From Hyphomonas sp. (GTDB taxonomy: Bacteria > Pseudomonadota > Alphaproteobacteria > Caulobacterales > Hyphomonadaceae): DNA of 64,000 nucleotides. Shown here one piece after another: positions 31,092-40,983 of the stretch. Under the pieces are notes generated by a model. The model saw nothing but the letters and a program-made list of their open reading frames with translations. It was not told the DNA's origin and ran no database searches. Position 1 is the stretch's first letter, and each line of letters starts with the position of its first letter. The stretch is from the NCBI RefSeq assembly GCF_022844445.1, contig NZ_JALHLS010000017.1, positions 1-64,000 on the forward strand. Reading direction: 5' to 3'. Both the position numbers and the translations under genes were made by a program.

Positions 31092-31942
31092 CAGTTGTTC
31101 GTTCCAAGCGCGGGCGGAAATCCGTACAGGAACAATCCGAGCGCGGCCGCCTTCGCTTCCATCGCGGGCCGGTTCAGCATGAGAGCGCCGCCGGCTTCCA
31201 CCCCGATCCCGGCGAGGCCGGCCGCAGCTGCGAGTTCAACCGTCGACACGCCCGTGGTCGGCAGGTCTATCCGGCGCTCCTGCACCGGTTTGGGCCGCTT
31301 CACCAGGACGCCCCGCCGCGCGCCCGAATGGCCGCGGATCGTCTCGGGCAGCCGTGCGCAGCGCCGGAGCATCTCATCCGTGCCTTCCTGCGCCTCGACC
31401 GCCAGCACGAGTCCATCGCAGACAACACACGCCTGTCCGATGTCCAGAGCCCCGCTGGCCGACGCGACCCGCGCTGCCACTTCAAGGTCCGCCATCAGCG
31501 TCAGATCGGGCTGAGGCCCGGCAATCAGGCCCGCCGGCGCTAGCAGGCTCGCATGAGCCTGCTCGCTGCCGATAACGTTAAAACCGTTCTTCTCGAACTC
31601 GCTCACCAGAACGCGCAGCAAGGCATCATCGCCCCGCCGCGCTTCGCTGAGCACTTTCGGCAACAGGGCCGCACCTTTCAGGTCCAGCTTGAGATCCGAG
31701 AAGTTCGGGCGGCTGACATTTCCCGCGAAGACGAGATCGCGGCATCCTGCGTCCTTCAGCCTGCTGATGACCGTGCCGACTTCGCCAAGCCCGACAACGC
31801 TGCCCGGATACGACGCCAGTCGCGGCTCCTCGAAGCCCTTCAGGCGCAGTACATGCACGCCCTGCCCGGTGGCTACGGCATTCTCGGCGATGGCGACCGG
31901 CAGGTCGCCCAGTCCCGCAATCAGGCCAAGCGGCGCGGGCAT
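31091..31942 (-). CDS. lpxI: UDP-2,3-diacylglucosamine pyrophosphatase LpxI
   Basis: Hydrolyses UDP-2,3-diacylglucosamine to lipid X, in place of LpxH; LpxI was characterised in Caulobacter and is standard in alphaproteobacteria. The 283-residue protein opens PLGLIAGLGDLPVAIAENA and has the conserved C-terminal half with GQACVVCDGLVLAVEAQEGTDEML, LVKRPKPVQERRIDLPTTG and AAAAGLAGIGVEAGGALML. It fits between lpxA (five bases upstream) and lpxB. No lpxH is seen in the window. Confidence 0.93.
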   Translation of the reverse strand: MPAPLGLIAGLGDLPVAIAENAVATGQGVHVLRLKGFEEPRLASYPGSVVGLGEVGTVISRLKDAGCRDLVFAGNVSRPNFSDLKLDLKGAALLPKVLSEARRGDDALLRVLVSEFEKNGFNVIGSEQAHASLLAPAGLIAGPQPDLTLMADLEVAARVASASGALDIGQACVVCDGLVLAVEAQEGTDEMLRRCARLPETIRGHSGARRGVLVKRPKPVQERRIDLPTTGVSTVELAAAAGLAGIGVEAGGALMLNRPAMEAKAAALGLFLYGFPPALGTNN

Positions 31943-31946
31943 CCGG

Positions 31947-32738
31947 TCAACCCGGCTTACAGATGGGGCGGTCGCCGCCCTCGCGGATGAAATCGATCAG
32001 CTCCATCGCCAGCGCCTGGCCTTCGAACGCTGTTGCCGCGGATTCGAGGCGATCCTTGAAGAAGCCTTCGCCTTCGAACACAGCTTTATAGGCGGCGCGG
32101 ATCTGATGGAGGTCTGCCTTCGAAAACCCCCGGCGCTTGAGCCCCACCATATTCAGCCCCGCGAGCTTTGCATGATTGCCCACCACGGAGCCAAATGGAA
32201 TCACGTCTTCCACCACAATGGCGCCGCCGCCAATGAAGGCGTTGCGGCCAATGCGGCTGAACTGGTGTACGGCCGCAAGCCCGCCGAACCAGACATTGTC
32301 GCCGACATGGATATGGCCTGCGAGCGAGACATTGTTTGCCATCACGACATTGTTGCCGATATGGCAGTCGTGCGCGATATGGGCGCCGATCATCACAAAG
32401 CAGCCGGTGCCGACCGTTGTGAGGCCACCTGTTTTCGGCCAGCCGGTATGGGCAGTCGCATATTCGCGGAACACGCAGTTATCGCCAATCTCGAGCCGCG
32501 AGTCCGGCGACTCCTCCACACCGAGCACCTGCGGCACGCCGCCAACGGCCGCATGAGGGTGCAGCACGCATTCCTTGCCGAGTCGGGTGGTGCCACGCAC
32601 GCTGGCATGAGAAATCAGCCGGGTACCCTCGCCCAGTTCCGCATTCGGACCGACATGACAGAACGGGCCGACATATACGCCGTCATGCAGGACAGCGCCC
32701 GCTTCGATCACAGCCGTGGGGTGAACAGTCGTGGACAT
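31947..32738 (-). CDS. lpxA: UDP-N-acetylglucosamine acyltransferase
   Basis: Transfers a 3-hydroxyacyl chain from ACP to UDP-GlcNAc, the first step of lipid A synthesis. The 263-residue protein is a left-handed beta helix of hexapeptide repeats (for example IGNNVVMANNVSLAGHIHVGDN) with a helical C-terminal domain. The catalytic His region is in FVMIGAHIAHDCHIGNNVV. Normally fabZ lies immediately upstream, but here only 39 bases separate it from lpxD, with no room for another gene. Confidence 0.95.
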   Translation of the reverse strand: MSTTVHPTAVIEAGAVLHDGVYVGPFCHVGPNAELGEGTRLISHASVRGTTRLGKECVLHPHAAVGGVPQVLGVEESPDSRLEIGDNCVFREYATAHTGWPKTGGLTTVGTGCFVMIGAHIAHDCHIGNNVVMANNVSLAGHIHVGDNVWFGGLAAVHQFSRIGRNAFIGGGAIVVEDVIPFGSVVGNHAKLAGLNMVGLKRRGFSKADLHQIRAAYKAVFEGEGFFKDRLESAATAFEGQALAMELIDFIREGGDRPICKPG

Positions 32739-32777
32739 GGTTTTCCGTTAGCAGCGGTTTCAGTCCCGCGCCACTGG

Positions 32778-33791
32778 TCAATCCCGCTTCTTGGGGTTCG
32801 ACTGCTTGTTGAGCCAGGCCACTTCGCGCATCCACTGGCGGATCGGCTTGGCCGGTGTGCCGCCCCAGGTCTCACCCGGCCCGACATCACGGAACAGGCC
32901 GGCGGACGCCGCGAGGCTGACGCCCTCGCCCAACGTTACATGGTCGGCAATACCGACACGGCCGCCGAGCATGGAACCATCTCCCACTTTCACGGACCCC
33001 GAAATCCCACCGAACGCCGCGACGATTACGGACCTGCCCAGCACGACATTGTGGGCGATCTGGCAGAGGTTATCGATCTTGGTGCGCTCGCCAACGATCG
33101 TGTCGCCGAATACGCCGCGATCGATGCAGGAGTTGGCACCAACGGTCACATGATCCTGCAGGATGACCCGTCCATAGTGGGGCGCATCTTCCAGGCCCTG
33201 CGGCCCGGGCGTGACGCCGAAGCCGGTCTCGCCGATGCGGGCACCCGAGAGCAGTGTCACATGGTCGCCGACCAAAGCACAGTACAGGCTTACCGAGGCG
33301 CCGATACTGCAGTGCCGTCCGATCTGGACACCCGGCCCGATCACTGAGTTAGGGCGAACGACCGTTCCCTCCCCGATGGCCGCTCCTGCCCCGATAACAA
33401 CGCCGGGGCCGATAATCGCCTCAGAGTGAATATGGGCGGACGCGGAAATCTGCGCAGGTTCCTGCGTCTGCAAGTGACGCGGCTGATAGAGCGCACGGGA
33501 TATCTGGCCGTGCGCATAACGAGGCTGGCGACTGACGAGGAAAGAAACACCATCAGGGACACGCGCCCGGGCTGCTTCGCTTACAACCAGAACAGTCAGG
33601 CGGGCACTGAGAGCGGCGTGTGCCGCGTCGCCTTCCAGGAACGCGATCTCGCCCTTCTGCGCGCGGTCTGCGGCAGCAATGCCGGTGATCTCCGCTTTGG
33701 GATCACCGGCAAGCTCCGAGCCCGTCAGGGCGGCGGCCGTTTCAAGCGTCAAAGCCCCCAATGACGCATAGAAGCGGGTATCAACAGTCAC
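32778..33791 (-). CDS. lpxD: UDP-3-O-acyl-glucosamine N-acyltransferase
   Basis: Adds the second 3-hydroxyacyl chain, at the amino position, in lipid A synthesis. The 337-residue protein has an N-terminal uridine-binding domain, then a left-handed beta helix with many hexapeptide repeats ([19 protein letters not shown]). The catalytic His region lies in [17 protein letters not shown]. It is the third lpx gene from the end of the minus-strand envelope operon, 23 bases after skp. lpxA follows directly, without fabZ. Confidence 0.95.
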   Translation of the reverse strand: MTVDTRFYASLGALTLETAAALTGSELAGDPKAEITGIAAADRAQKGEIAFLEGDAAHAALSARLTVLVVSEAARARVPDGVSFLVSRQPRYAHGQISRALYQPRHLQTQEPAQISASAHIHSEAIIGPGVVIGAGAAIGEGTVVRPNSVIGPGVQIGRHCSIGASVSLYCALVGDHVTLLSGARIGETGFGVTPGPQGLEDAPHYGRVILQDHVTVGANSCIDRGVFGDTIVGERTKIDNLCQIAHNVVLGRSVIVAAFGGISGSVKVGDGSMLGGRVGIADHVTLGEGVSLAASAGLFRDVGPGETWGGTPAKPIRQWMREVAWLNKQSNPKKRD

Positions 33792-33814
33792 GGTCTATTG
33801 CTTTCCGTGAACAC

Positions 33815-34405
33815 TTACTGAGGCGTTGCAGCCGGCGCACGCTGGCGGACAACGGTGATCGCCGGCGTCCGCGCATCCAGTTTCGAAACGATGGCCGGAG
33901 TGGCGTCCACGGTGTCGGCCGAGAAAACTGCCTGGCTCTTAGACAGCACGACTTGCGCGCCTTTTTCCTTCACGACTTCAAGCAGAACAGGCTCCAGCGC
34001 CGTGTTGAAATCGACGAAGGCTTTCTGTTCCGTCGCCGCGTATTCCTGAGAGAGGACTGTACGCTTTTGGGCAAAATCGTTAGCCTTTTTCTGGAAAGCT
34101 TCGATCTTGGCGACGAGCGCTGTATCGGCCACGATGGCCTCGCGGGTCTTGCCGTCAACCTGGGCTGCCAGCGAAGTCCGGTCGGCTTCCAGCGCGTCAC
34201 GAGGAGCTTTCAGCTCGCCGTTGATCTGGGTTTCGATGTTCTTGAGCTTCGTGAAGAGGTCCTTGCCGGCCTTGCTGTCCGTCAGGATTCTGCCTTCGTC
34301 GATGATCATCACGACCGTGCCCTGGGCATAAGAGGCCTGGGCAAAGGTCGCCGAAAACGACATGGCCAGCACAAGCGTGGCCACTAGCATGCGGAGTTTG
34401 GTCAT
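33815..34405 (-). CDS. skp: OmpH/Skp family periplasmic chaperone
   Basis: A periplasmic holdase for unfolded outer-membrane proteins on their way to the BAM complex. The 196-residue protein has a Sec signal peptide (LVATLVLAMSFSATFAQASYAQ), a short strand containing VVMIIDEGRIL, and long charged helices predicted to form the tentacles (about 50-140). The C-terminus is Pro/Ala-rich. I chose ATG 34405 (GAGGAA upstream) over longer in-frame starts that run back into bamA. It lies between bamA and lpxD, as in most proteobacteria. Confidence 0.92.
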   Translation of the reverse strand: MTKLRMLVATLVLAMSFSATFAQASYAQGTVVMIIDEGRILTDSKAGKDLFTKLKNIETQINGELKAPRDALEADRTSLAAQVDGKTREAIVADTALVAKIEAFQKKANDFAQKRTVLSQEYAATEQKAFVDFNTALEPVLLEVVKEKGAQVVLSKSQAVFSADTVDATPAIVSKLDARTPAITVVRQRAPAATPQ

Positions 34406-34433
34406 TGGTTTTTCCTCGTTGGGGCTATCGAGA

Positions 34434-37010
34434 TCAGAAACGGGTGGAGGTCGAGAACCGGAACGTCTCGGTCTGGTCGTAGTCTTCCTTGCGCAGAATT
34501 TGCGAGAAGTCGAACCGGATGGGGCCGAAGGGCGAATCCCAGAACACGCTGAGGCCGGCCGAGGCGCGAAGGGCCATGGCGTCTTTCGGAACGCGCACCG
34601 CGCCAAGTCCGAAAAAGCCAAGTGACGAAGCATCGGGAATCACCACGGGGTCGCCCTTGTCGATGTCTTCGAGCTGGCCGAGCGAGCCGACGTCCAAGAA
34701 CATGGCGCTCTTGATGCCATACTCTTCCGGCAGGAAGTTCGGGACTGTCAGTTCAAACGTGCCCTGATAATAAGCATTGCCGCCCAGTGAGTTCAGGCGA
34801 AGCGACGTGAGCTCGGCGCCGGTGTTCGGGTCAAAGATGCGGTAGACTTCGCGTGGGCCGAGGCCGGCGACATCGAAGCCGCGGAACGTGCTGCCACCGC
34901 GGAAGAATCGATTGTTGATCCGCACACCTTCGGAATCATCCAGCGGAAGAACATAACCACCCGCGAAGCGGGCCGACGCAACGACGTCGCGCCAGATACC
35001 GCGATAGATCGAGGCGCCTGTTTCGCTCCGAACATACTGAGCGTCACCGCCGAGGCCCGCAATGTCCTGGCTGAAGCGGAAGTCGAAACCGCGTGTCGGC
35101 GTGATCGGGTCGTTCGTTTGATCCCAGAAGAAATTGTAGCCGACAATGCTCGACAGGTCGCTGCGCTCGGACCGGCAGATCGTGTCGCGCAGAAGGAAAC
35201 GCGGATCACACCGATCTACGAAAGCCTCACCTGCCCCGGCATCACCTGGCAGCACCGGACGCACGACGTCATCCGAAAAGTCTTCCGGTGTATCAAGGCC
35301 GGCGATCTGCTGAATGGCGCGCACGAACGCGCCGTTGGAGTCAATTATGATGTTCTGGTCAGCAATATTCACATCATCCGTCTGCAGACGATAGCTCAGG
35401 CCGAGCTGCATGCGATCCGTGAGCGGGAACGCCACGCGCACGCCGCCACCGATGGTTTCACTCGTGAACCCGGTGAACTCCTCGAAGTCCTGGCGCGTCG
35501 CGAACAGGTCAACACCGGCCGAAAGGTTGCGGTCAAGGAAGCGCGGTTCCGTGAAACGAAGATCGACGACCTGCTGCCGGCTCGACAGCGAGGTACGCGC
35601 CACAACTGACTGGCCCCGGCCGCGCAGGTTGCGCTGCGAAGCGCTGAGGTCGAAGAGGTAGGCGTCAACCGAAGAGAAGCCTGCTGCGAACGAAAGCTCG
35701 CCGGTCGACTGTTCTTCGACAGTGACGTTGACGATGGTCCGATCCGGCTCTTCAGCAGGGGTCTCTTCTATTGTGACTTCCTTGAAGAAGCCGAGCGCGC
35801 GGATGCGGTTGCGCGAGCGGTCCAGCAGGATGCGGTTGAAGGCGTCGCCTTCAGCAATGCGCAGCTCGCGGCGGATAACCCGGTCGAGCGTTTGCGTGTT
35901 ACCGACGATGTTGATCCGGTCGATGTAGACGCGCGGGCCTTCATCGATGGCGAAGGTGATGTCGATGCGGCCGGTCTGCTCGTTGACACTGATCTGCGGA
36001 CGGATGTCGACGAAGGCATAGCCTGCAACACCGGCAGCATAAGTGAGCGCGTCGATCGTGCTTTCAATCTGATTGCCGCGGAACAGCTCGCCTTCCTGGA
36101 TCGGCACGACGGCCTGAAGAATGTTGGAGTCGAGTTTTTCCAACGCCGTTTCGACTTTGATCACGCCGAAGTCATACTGGCGTCCCTCATCGACGGTGAA
36201 GGTGACGTAGAAATCTTTCTGGTCCGGCGTCAGTTCAGCGACTGCAGAGGTGACGCGGAAATCGTAGTATCCGTTGTTCTGATAGAACTCGCGCAGCTGT
36301 TCACGGTCGAATTCGAGGCGACCCGAGTCGTAGTTGTCGTTCGAACTGAAGAAGCGCCAGAAGCGCGACTGACGGGTTACAATCTCGCTGCGCAGCCGCG
36401 AGTCCGAGTATTCCTTGTTGCCGATGAAGTTGATGGCGCGCACGCCAGTCACCGGGCCTTCGGTGACTTCGAAGATCAGGTCTACGCGGTTCTGTTCGAG
36501 CGGCTTGTATTGCGGCTCAACCTTCGCCGCGAAGCGGCCTGAGCGGCGGTACATCTCAAGGATCCGCTGGACGTCGCCCTGCACGCGGGCAGCAGTGAAC
36601 ACGCCGCGCGGCGCAGCCTGGATCTCTTCGCGCAGTTTTTCGTCCTTCAGGGCGCGGTTGCCCTCGAAGATGACGCGGTTGATGATCGGATTCTCGACGA
36701 CGCGCACAACGAGGTCGTCCTCGCGCCGGTCAATCGACACGTCCGCAAACAGGTTCGTTGCAAACAGTGTTTTCAGCGAGAGGTCGATCCGGTCCGGATC
36801 AAAGGCGTCGCCGGGTTCGAGCAGCAGATAGGACTGCACCGTGCGCGCTTCGATGCGCTTGTTGCCCTCCACCACGATCGAACGGATCGTGCCGCCATAA
36901 CGGGCGTCTTCCTGGGCCTGGGCAATCTGGAGCTGTCCGCCTGCACCAAGCGCCAGAGCGCTGGTAGCGAGAACTGTCGCTGCGAGGAATTTACGCATTC
37001 TCGAATACAC
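34434..37010 (-). CDS. bamA: Outer membrane protein assembly factor BamA
   Basis: The core of the BAM complex, inserting beta-barrel proteins into the outer membrane. The 858-residue protein has a signal peptide and five POTRA domains over roughly 35-430 (first one RSIVVEGNKRIEARTVQSYL). The C-terminal Omp85 barrel has the lid-loop motif RGF within FFRGGSTFRGFDV and ends in a terminal Phe (STSTRF), the BAM recognition signal. Two starts are possible: GTG 37010, which has AGGAA at good spacing, and ATG 36998, which lacks one. I prefer the GTG. It is flanked by rseP and skp. Confidence 0.96.
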   Translation of the reverse strand: MYSRMRKFLAATVLATSALALGAGGQLQIAQAQEDARYGGTIRSIVVEGNKRIEARTVQSYLLLEPGDAFDPDRIDLSLKTLFATNLFADVSIDRREDDLVVRVVENPIINRVIFEGNRALKDEKLREEIQAAPRGVFTAARVQGDVQRILEMYRRSGRFAAKVEPQYKPLEQNRVDLIFEVTEGPVTGVRAINFIGNKEYSDSRLRSEIVTRQSRFWRFFSSNDNYDSGRLEFDREQLREFYQNNGYYDFRVTSAVAELTPDQKDFYVTFTVDEGRQYDFGVIKVETALEKLDSNILQAVVPIQEGELFRGNQIESTIDALTYAAGVAGYAFVDIRPQISVNEQTGRIDITFAIDEGPRVYIDRINIVGNTQTLDRVIRRELRIAEGDAFNRILLDRSRNRIRALGFFKEVTIEETPAEEPDRTIVNVTVEEQSTGELSFAAGFSSVDAYLFDLSASQRNLRGRGQSVVARTSLSSRQQVVDLRFTEPRFLDRNLSAGVDLFATRQDFEEFTGFTSETIGGGVRVAFPLTDRMQLGLSYRLQTDDVNIADQNIIIDSNGAFVRAIQQIAGLDTPEDFSDDVVRPVLPGDAGAGEAFVDRCDPRFLLRDTICRSERSDLSSIVGYNFFWDQTNDPITPTRGFDFRFSQDIAGLGGDAQYVRSETGASIYRGIWRDVVASARFAGGYVLPLDDSEGVRINNRFFRGGSTFRGFDVAGLGPREVYRIFDPNTGAELTSLRLNSLGGNAYYQGTFELTVPNFLPEEYGIKSAMFLDVGSLGQLEDIDKGDPVVIPDASSLGFFGLGAVRVPKDAMALRASAGLSVFWDSPFGPIRFDFSQILRKEDYDQTETFRFSTSTRF

Positions 37011-37034
37011 TTTCGTTCCTGGAGCCGACCTTCG

Positions 37035-38201
37035 TCAGCTACTTCCCCGTCCGAAAACGCCGGTTTCGAGAATGTCCCCCCAAGTGATCACGATCACCAT
37101 CGCCACCAAGACGAACACTCCCACACGCAGCGCCATTGCCTCTATCTGGCTTGGCATTTTTGAGCCTATCAATGCCTCGTATGCATGAAACACAACTCGC
37201 CCGCCATCCAGCACTGGCAGTGGCAACAAGTTGAAGAAACCGACCCCTACCGAGATTGCAGCACACAGGCTGAGCAGCACCCAGAACAGGCGGTCGAGCC
37301 GGTCCATCAGCGGAATCTCGGGTCTGTCCATGACCGTATTCACTACCCGGCGTGAGACATCAGCGACACCGACCGGTCCCGAGAGTGCATGAAAGGACAT
37401 ATTGCCGGTGACGATACGCTTCAGCATCACCACGGTCCGTTCGATCGTGGCGCCCGTCTCCTGAACGCCCGCAACAACTGATTCGACGGGTCCGAACCGG
37501 AGCCGGTCGAAAGTCTCAGACGGGTACATCTGGATGCCGAGTGTGCTCTGCGGCACCATCTGGCCGAAATCGTTCACACGGACGATCTCCTGGGGCGTAA
37601 CGGTAACCGTCAACTCGTTCCCGGCGCGGTTAAGAAGCAGGTCGAGCGGCGTATTGGGGCTCAGCATCACGGCGACTGTCACGTCGGTCGAGTTCCGGAT
37701 CGCTTTGCCGTTTACGGCGAGGATCTGGTCGTCCGCAAGGATGCCCGCACGCTCTGCCGGCATGTCCGGCATGGTCGAAGCAACTTTGATCGATTGCACC
37801 GCAATCCCATGGACGCCAATGGAAACCGAGAAGATCACGGCAGCGAGCACGAAATTCGCTATCGGACCGGCCAGGCTGATGACGATCTTCTTCAAAGGGC
37901 CGACGTCATCGAAAGCAACGCCTTTCGGCGCGTCGGGGTCATCGGCACCGGCTTCTGCGGTCTGCTTGTCAATGAAGGCCACAAAACCGCCCAGCGGGAC
38001 CCAATTGACGCGCCAGCGGGTACCATTTCGGTCCCGGCGCTCGACCATCGGCTTGCCGAACCCGACCGAGAAGGACTCCACCGCCACGCCAAAGACACGC
38101 CCCGCCAGGTAATGGCCGAGCTCATGAACGACGATCACGATGCCCATCAGGAACACCAGACAGACGATAAAAAGAGGTCCCTGGCTGATTACGCCTTCCA
38201 A
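37035..38201 (-). CDS. rseP: RIP metalloprotease RseP (site-2 protease)
   Basis: An inner-membrane zinc protease that cleaves anti-sigma factors and remnant signal peptides within the membrane. The 388-residue protein has the catalytic HELGH in the first membrane helix (IVIVVHELGHYLAGR), a central PDZ domain (PAERAGILADDQILAVNG), and the LDG motif in FFNLLPLPVLDGGRV. No ATG fits: the TTG at 38201 has AGGAGG nine bases upstream and overlaps the end of dxr by 13 bases, giving the standard N-terminus. Longer frames inside dxr lack support. Confidence 0.93.
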   Translation of the reverse strand: MEGVISQGPLFIVCLVFLMGIVIVVHELGHYLAGRVFGVAVESFSVGFGKPMVERRDRNGTRWRVNWVPLGGFVAFIDKQTAEAGADDPDAPKGVAFDDVGPLKKIVISLAGPIANFVLAAVIFSVSIGVHGIAVQSIKVASTMPDMPAERAGILADDQILAVNGKAIRNSTDVTVAVMLSPNTPLDLLLNRAGNELTVTVTPQEIVRVNDFGQMVPQSTLGIQMYPSETFDRLRFGPVESVVAGVQETGATIERTVVMLKRIVTGNMSFHALSGPVGVADVSRRVVNTVMDRPEIPLMDRLDRLFWVLLSLCAAISVGVGFFNLLPLPVLDGGRVVFHAYEALIGSKMPSQIEAMALRVGVFVLVAMVIVITWGDILETGVFGRGSS

Positions 38202-39403
38202 GCTGACAATCCTCCTGCCCGGCTTGGGGCGTTTCGCAGAACTTCCCCGGCCAGACGGCGCCCGAACTGGTCCAGGAACGCCACTTCTTCCAGTGAGGTG
38301 CACTTGGTAGAGGCGAATTCCGAGGATGAAAAGCGGTCCAGTGCGGCTTCCACCGCCCAACCGATGTCCAGAAAGCCACATTCGCCCCCGACGAATGCCG
38401 AAACCGCTGATTCATTAGCAGAATTTAATATGACTGGCCCCGCCGGCCCGAGGCTGAAAGCCCGCCGGGCGAGCTCAATGGACTGGAACCGACTGGTGTC
38501 CACCGGACCGAAGTCCAACTGCCCGATCTGGGCCAGATCCAGCCGGTCCACGGTGGTCTCGATCCGGTCGGGCCAGCCAAGGGCGAGCGAGATGGGCGTT
38601 CGCATATCAGGCGAACCCAGCTGGGCGATCACCGAACCGTCCGTGAAGTGAGCCATCCCGTGCACAATGGACTGAGGGTGAACCAGCACATCCACACGGT
38701 CCGCCGACACCTTAAACAGGATTGCGGCCTCGATCAGTTCGAGGGCCTTGTTCATCAGCGTGGCGCTGTCGATGGAAATCTTGAGCCCCATGCTCCATTT
38801 GGGATGGGCGGCGGCCTGCGCGGGCGTGGCGCGGGCCATGTCTTCCCGGGAAGTTGTCCGGAAAGGCCCGCCAGAGGCAGTCAGCGTCAACTTTTCGAGG
38901 GAGCGGCCATCGCCGAGGCACTGGAAAATGGCACTGTGTTCGGAATCTACCGGCAGGATGGACACCCCTGCCCGCTCTGCCGCTTCAATGAGGATCGTGC
39001 CGGCGCAGACTAGGCTTTCCTTGTTCGCCAGCGCCAGATGGTTACCGGCGTTCACAGCCGACATCGTGGAGCGCAGCCCCGCCGCGCCGACGATGGCTGC
39101 AAGGAACCGGTCGCAGGGCCGGGCCGCAGCTTCGACCATCGCCGCTTCGCCTGCGGCGCAGGCAATACCGCTGCCGGCAAGGTGTCCGCGCAGTTCGTCC
39201 AGTTTGGACTCGTCGGCGATGACTGCGATTTCCGGTTTCAGTTCAAGGGCTTGCCCGGCCAGTGCGGCGGCGTTCTGTCCGGACGCAATGGCGGCGATCT
39301 GAAACCGGCAGCCGTCGCGGTTGGCATGACGGATGACGTCAACCGCCGACTGGCCGACTGAGCCCGTGGAACCAAATATCGAAACGCGGCGAACACCTGA
39401 CAT
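38189..39403 (-). CDS. dxr: 1-deoxy-D-xylulose-5-phosphate reductoisomerase
   Basis: Converts DXP to methylerythritol 4-phosphate with NADPH, the second step of non-mevalonate isoprenoid synthesis. The 404-residue protein has an N-terminal Rossmann motif (VSIFGSTGSVGQSAVDVI), the metal/substrate region LPVDSEHSAIFQCL, and TASGGPFR. It matches the usual length (398 in E. coli). It sits three bases from cdsA and overlaps rseP. Its product feeds undecaprenyl phosphate made by the nearby uppS. Confidence 0.97.
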   Translation of the reverse strand: MSGVRRVSIFGSTGSVGQSAVDVIRHANRDGCRFQIAAIASGQNAAALAGQALELKPEIAVIADESKLDELRGHLAGSGIACAAGEAAMVEAAARPCDRFLAAIVGAAGLRSTMSAVNAGNHLALANKESLVCAGTILIEAAERAGVSILPVDSEHSAIFQCLGDGRSLEKLTLTASGGPFRTTSREDMARATPAQAAAHPKWSMGLKISIDSATLMNKALELIEAAILFKVSADRVDVLVHPQSIVHGMAHFTDGSVIAQLGSPDMRTPISLALGWPDRIETTVDRLDLAQIGQLDFGPVDTSRFQSIELARRAFSLGPAGPVILNSANESAVSAFVGGECGFLDIGWAVEAALDRFSSSEFASTKCTSLEEVAFLDQFGRRLAGEVLRNAPSRAGGLSAWKA

Positions 39404-39406
39404 GGG

Positions 39407-40225
39407 TCAAAGACCTAGCAGGCGCGGCAGGTGCGGAACACTCAGAAATGTCAAAGTCGCACAGATGCTGACGGCGCCAAGACCGTCTACCCGGTCAAGC
39501 AGGCCGCCATGGCCTGGCAGGATGGTCCCGGAATCCTTGACCTTGAAGCGCCGTTTCAGGCCGCTTTCGAACAGGTCGCCGGCTTGCGCGGTCACCGATA
39601 TCGCCATGCCAGCGAGCATCCAGGGGACGATCGCTGCGCTTTGCCAGTCGGCTGCCAGGTAGCCGCAGCCGGCACAGACGATGACCGCCGAAATGGCGCC
39701 GCTCCAGGTCTTGTTTGGGCTCTCCTTCGGCAAGAGGCGCGGGCCCCGGATCATGCGCCCGAAGAAATAGGCCGCCGCATCCGATGCCCAGACAAAGGAC
39801 ATGAAATACAGTGCCACGAGATGGCCCTCCCAGGGTCCTTCCCGCAGCATGTAGAGGCCGAACACCATGCCGAAGACGTAGATCACGCCGAAGCCGCCGG
39901 AGACCCGGGACGCCGGTTGCCGCTGAGCGGAGACAACACCCAGCACAGCTGCGGCACCAAAAAGCCCCCAGCTGATACGCTCATCGCCCAAGGCCAGGCT
40001 CAGGCCAAACAGGGCCGCCAGCCCGGCCAGCAAGCGCTCGTTCGGCGTGGCGCTCATCCGGCACCATTCGAGCATCATGACCGCACAGAAGACCGCGCAG
40101 CCCGCTGCCAGCCACCAAGACCCCATCCAGACAGCAATCAGCGCGAAGGGAATGAGGATGAGGGCAGTTAGCAGGCGTCGAGGTAACTCGGAGAACCGCT
40201 CATCCGGCGGCGTCCAATCGCCCAT
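39407..40225 (-). CDS. cdsA: Phosphatidate cytidylyltransferase
   Basis: Makes CDP-diacylglycerol from phosphatidate and CTP at the inner membrane, the branch point of phospholipid synthesis. The 272-residue protein has about six to eight membrane helices. The CDS signature is near the C-terminus: SVTAQAGDLFESGLKRRFKVKDSG followed by LPGHGGLLDRVDGL, with acidic metal ligands. It overlaps uppS by one base (TGATG). Confidence 0.95.
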   Translation of the reverse strand: MGDWTPPDERFSELPRRLLTALILIPFALIAVWMGSWWLAAGCAVFCAVMMLEWCRMSATPNERLLAGLAALFGLSLALGDERISWGLFGAAAVLGVVSAQRQPASRVSGGFGVIYVFGMVFGLYMLREGPWEGHLVALYFMSFVWASDAAAYFFGRMIRGPRLLPKESPNKTWSGAISAVIVCAGCGYLAADWQSAAIVPWMLAGMAISVTAQAGDLFESGLKRRFKVKDSGTILPGHGGLLDRVDGLGAVSICATLTFLSVPHLPRLLGL

Positions 40226-40983
40226 CAGGTAGCTCCAGGCGCAACCGCACCAAAGCGGCGCTCCCGCTCATGAAACCGCGAAATGGCGCTCTCGAGGTGG
40301 GCACGGTTGAAGTCCGGCCAAAGGACATCGACAAACAGCAGTTCGGCATAAGCCGCCTGCCAGAGCAGGAAATTGCTGATGCGGTACTCGCCGCTCGTCC
40401 GGATCAGCAGGTCCGGGTCCGGAAGGTCGCGCGTATCGAGATAGGCTTCAAACGCGTCGTCGGTCAGGTCGCCGGAGACTTCGCCGGCGGCAACAGCGCG
40501 CGCATACGCACTCGCTGCACGTATGATTTCATTCCGGGCACCGTAGTTAAACGCAATCGTCAGGTGGAACTTGCTGTTGTCAGCGGTCTCGCTCTCGGCA
40601 CGGTCCACGAGCTCTGCAATATCAAGCGGCAAGCCGGCGCGCTGACCGATCACGCGCACGCGCACGCCGTCCTGCTTCAGGCGCGCCAGATCGCGCTGCA
40701 CATAGGCCTTTAGGAGAGCGAACAGCGTGTTCACCTCTGCAGCCGGCCGGCGCCAATTTTCGGTAGAAAAGGAAAAGACCGTCAGGTAGCGGATGCCGAG
40801 ATCGCCGGCCGCCTCCACAGTGCGCCGCAATGCTTCAACACCGCGCTCATGTCCTGCAGTGCGCGGCAGCCCCTTGGCCTTTGCCCAGCGGCCATTGCCA
40901 TCCATGATGATGGCAACATGCTGGGGTGCTGGAGGATCTCCGCCAGACTGGGAAGGTTCAGGGGAGGTCCCGGGACGGGCCAT
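40225..40983 (-). CDS. uppS: Undecaprenyl diphosphate synthase (cis-prenyltransferase)
   Basis: Extends farnesyl diphosphate with isopentenyl units in cis to give the C55 lipid carrier of peptidoglycan and O-antigen. The 252-residue protein has the catalytic Asp and phosphate-binding segment [32 protein letters not shown] and the C-terminal [20 protein letters not shown] 20-residue Pro/Ser-rich leader precedes the domain. It overlaps the frr stop by one base (TAATG). Confidence 0.96.
   Translation of the reverse strand: MARPGTSPEPSQSGGDPPAPQHVAIIMDGNGRWAKAKGLPRTAGHERGVEALRRTVEAAGDLGIRYLTVFSFSTENWRRPAAEVNTLFALLKAYVQRDLARLKQDGVRVRVIGQRAGLPLDIAELVDRAESETADNSKFHLTIAFNYGARNEIIRAASAYARAVAAGEVSGDLTDDAFEAYLDTRDLPDPDLLIRTSGEYRISNFLLWQAAYAELLFVDVLWPDFNRAHLESAISRFHERERRFGAVAPGAT

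Noticed and set aside
31689-33347. 552-codon plus-strand frame antisense to lpxI, lpxA and lpxD
   Set aside because: It crosses three verified genes and the sequence is a low-meaning shadow of hexapeptide-repeat coding DNA.
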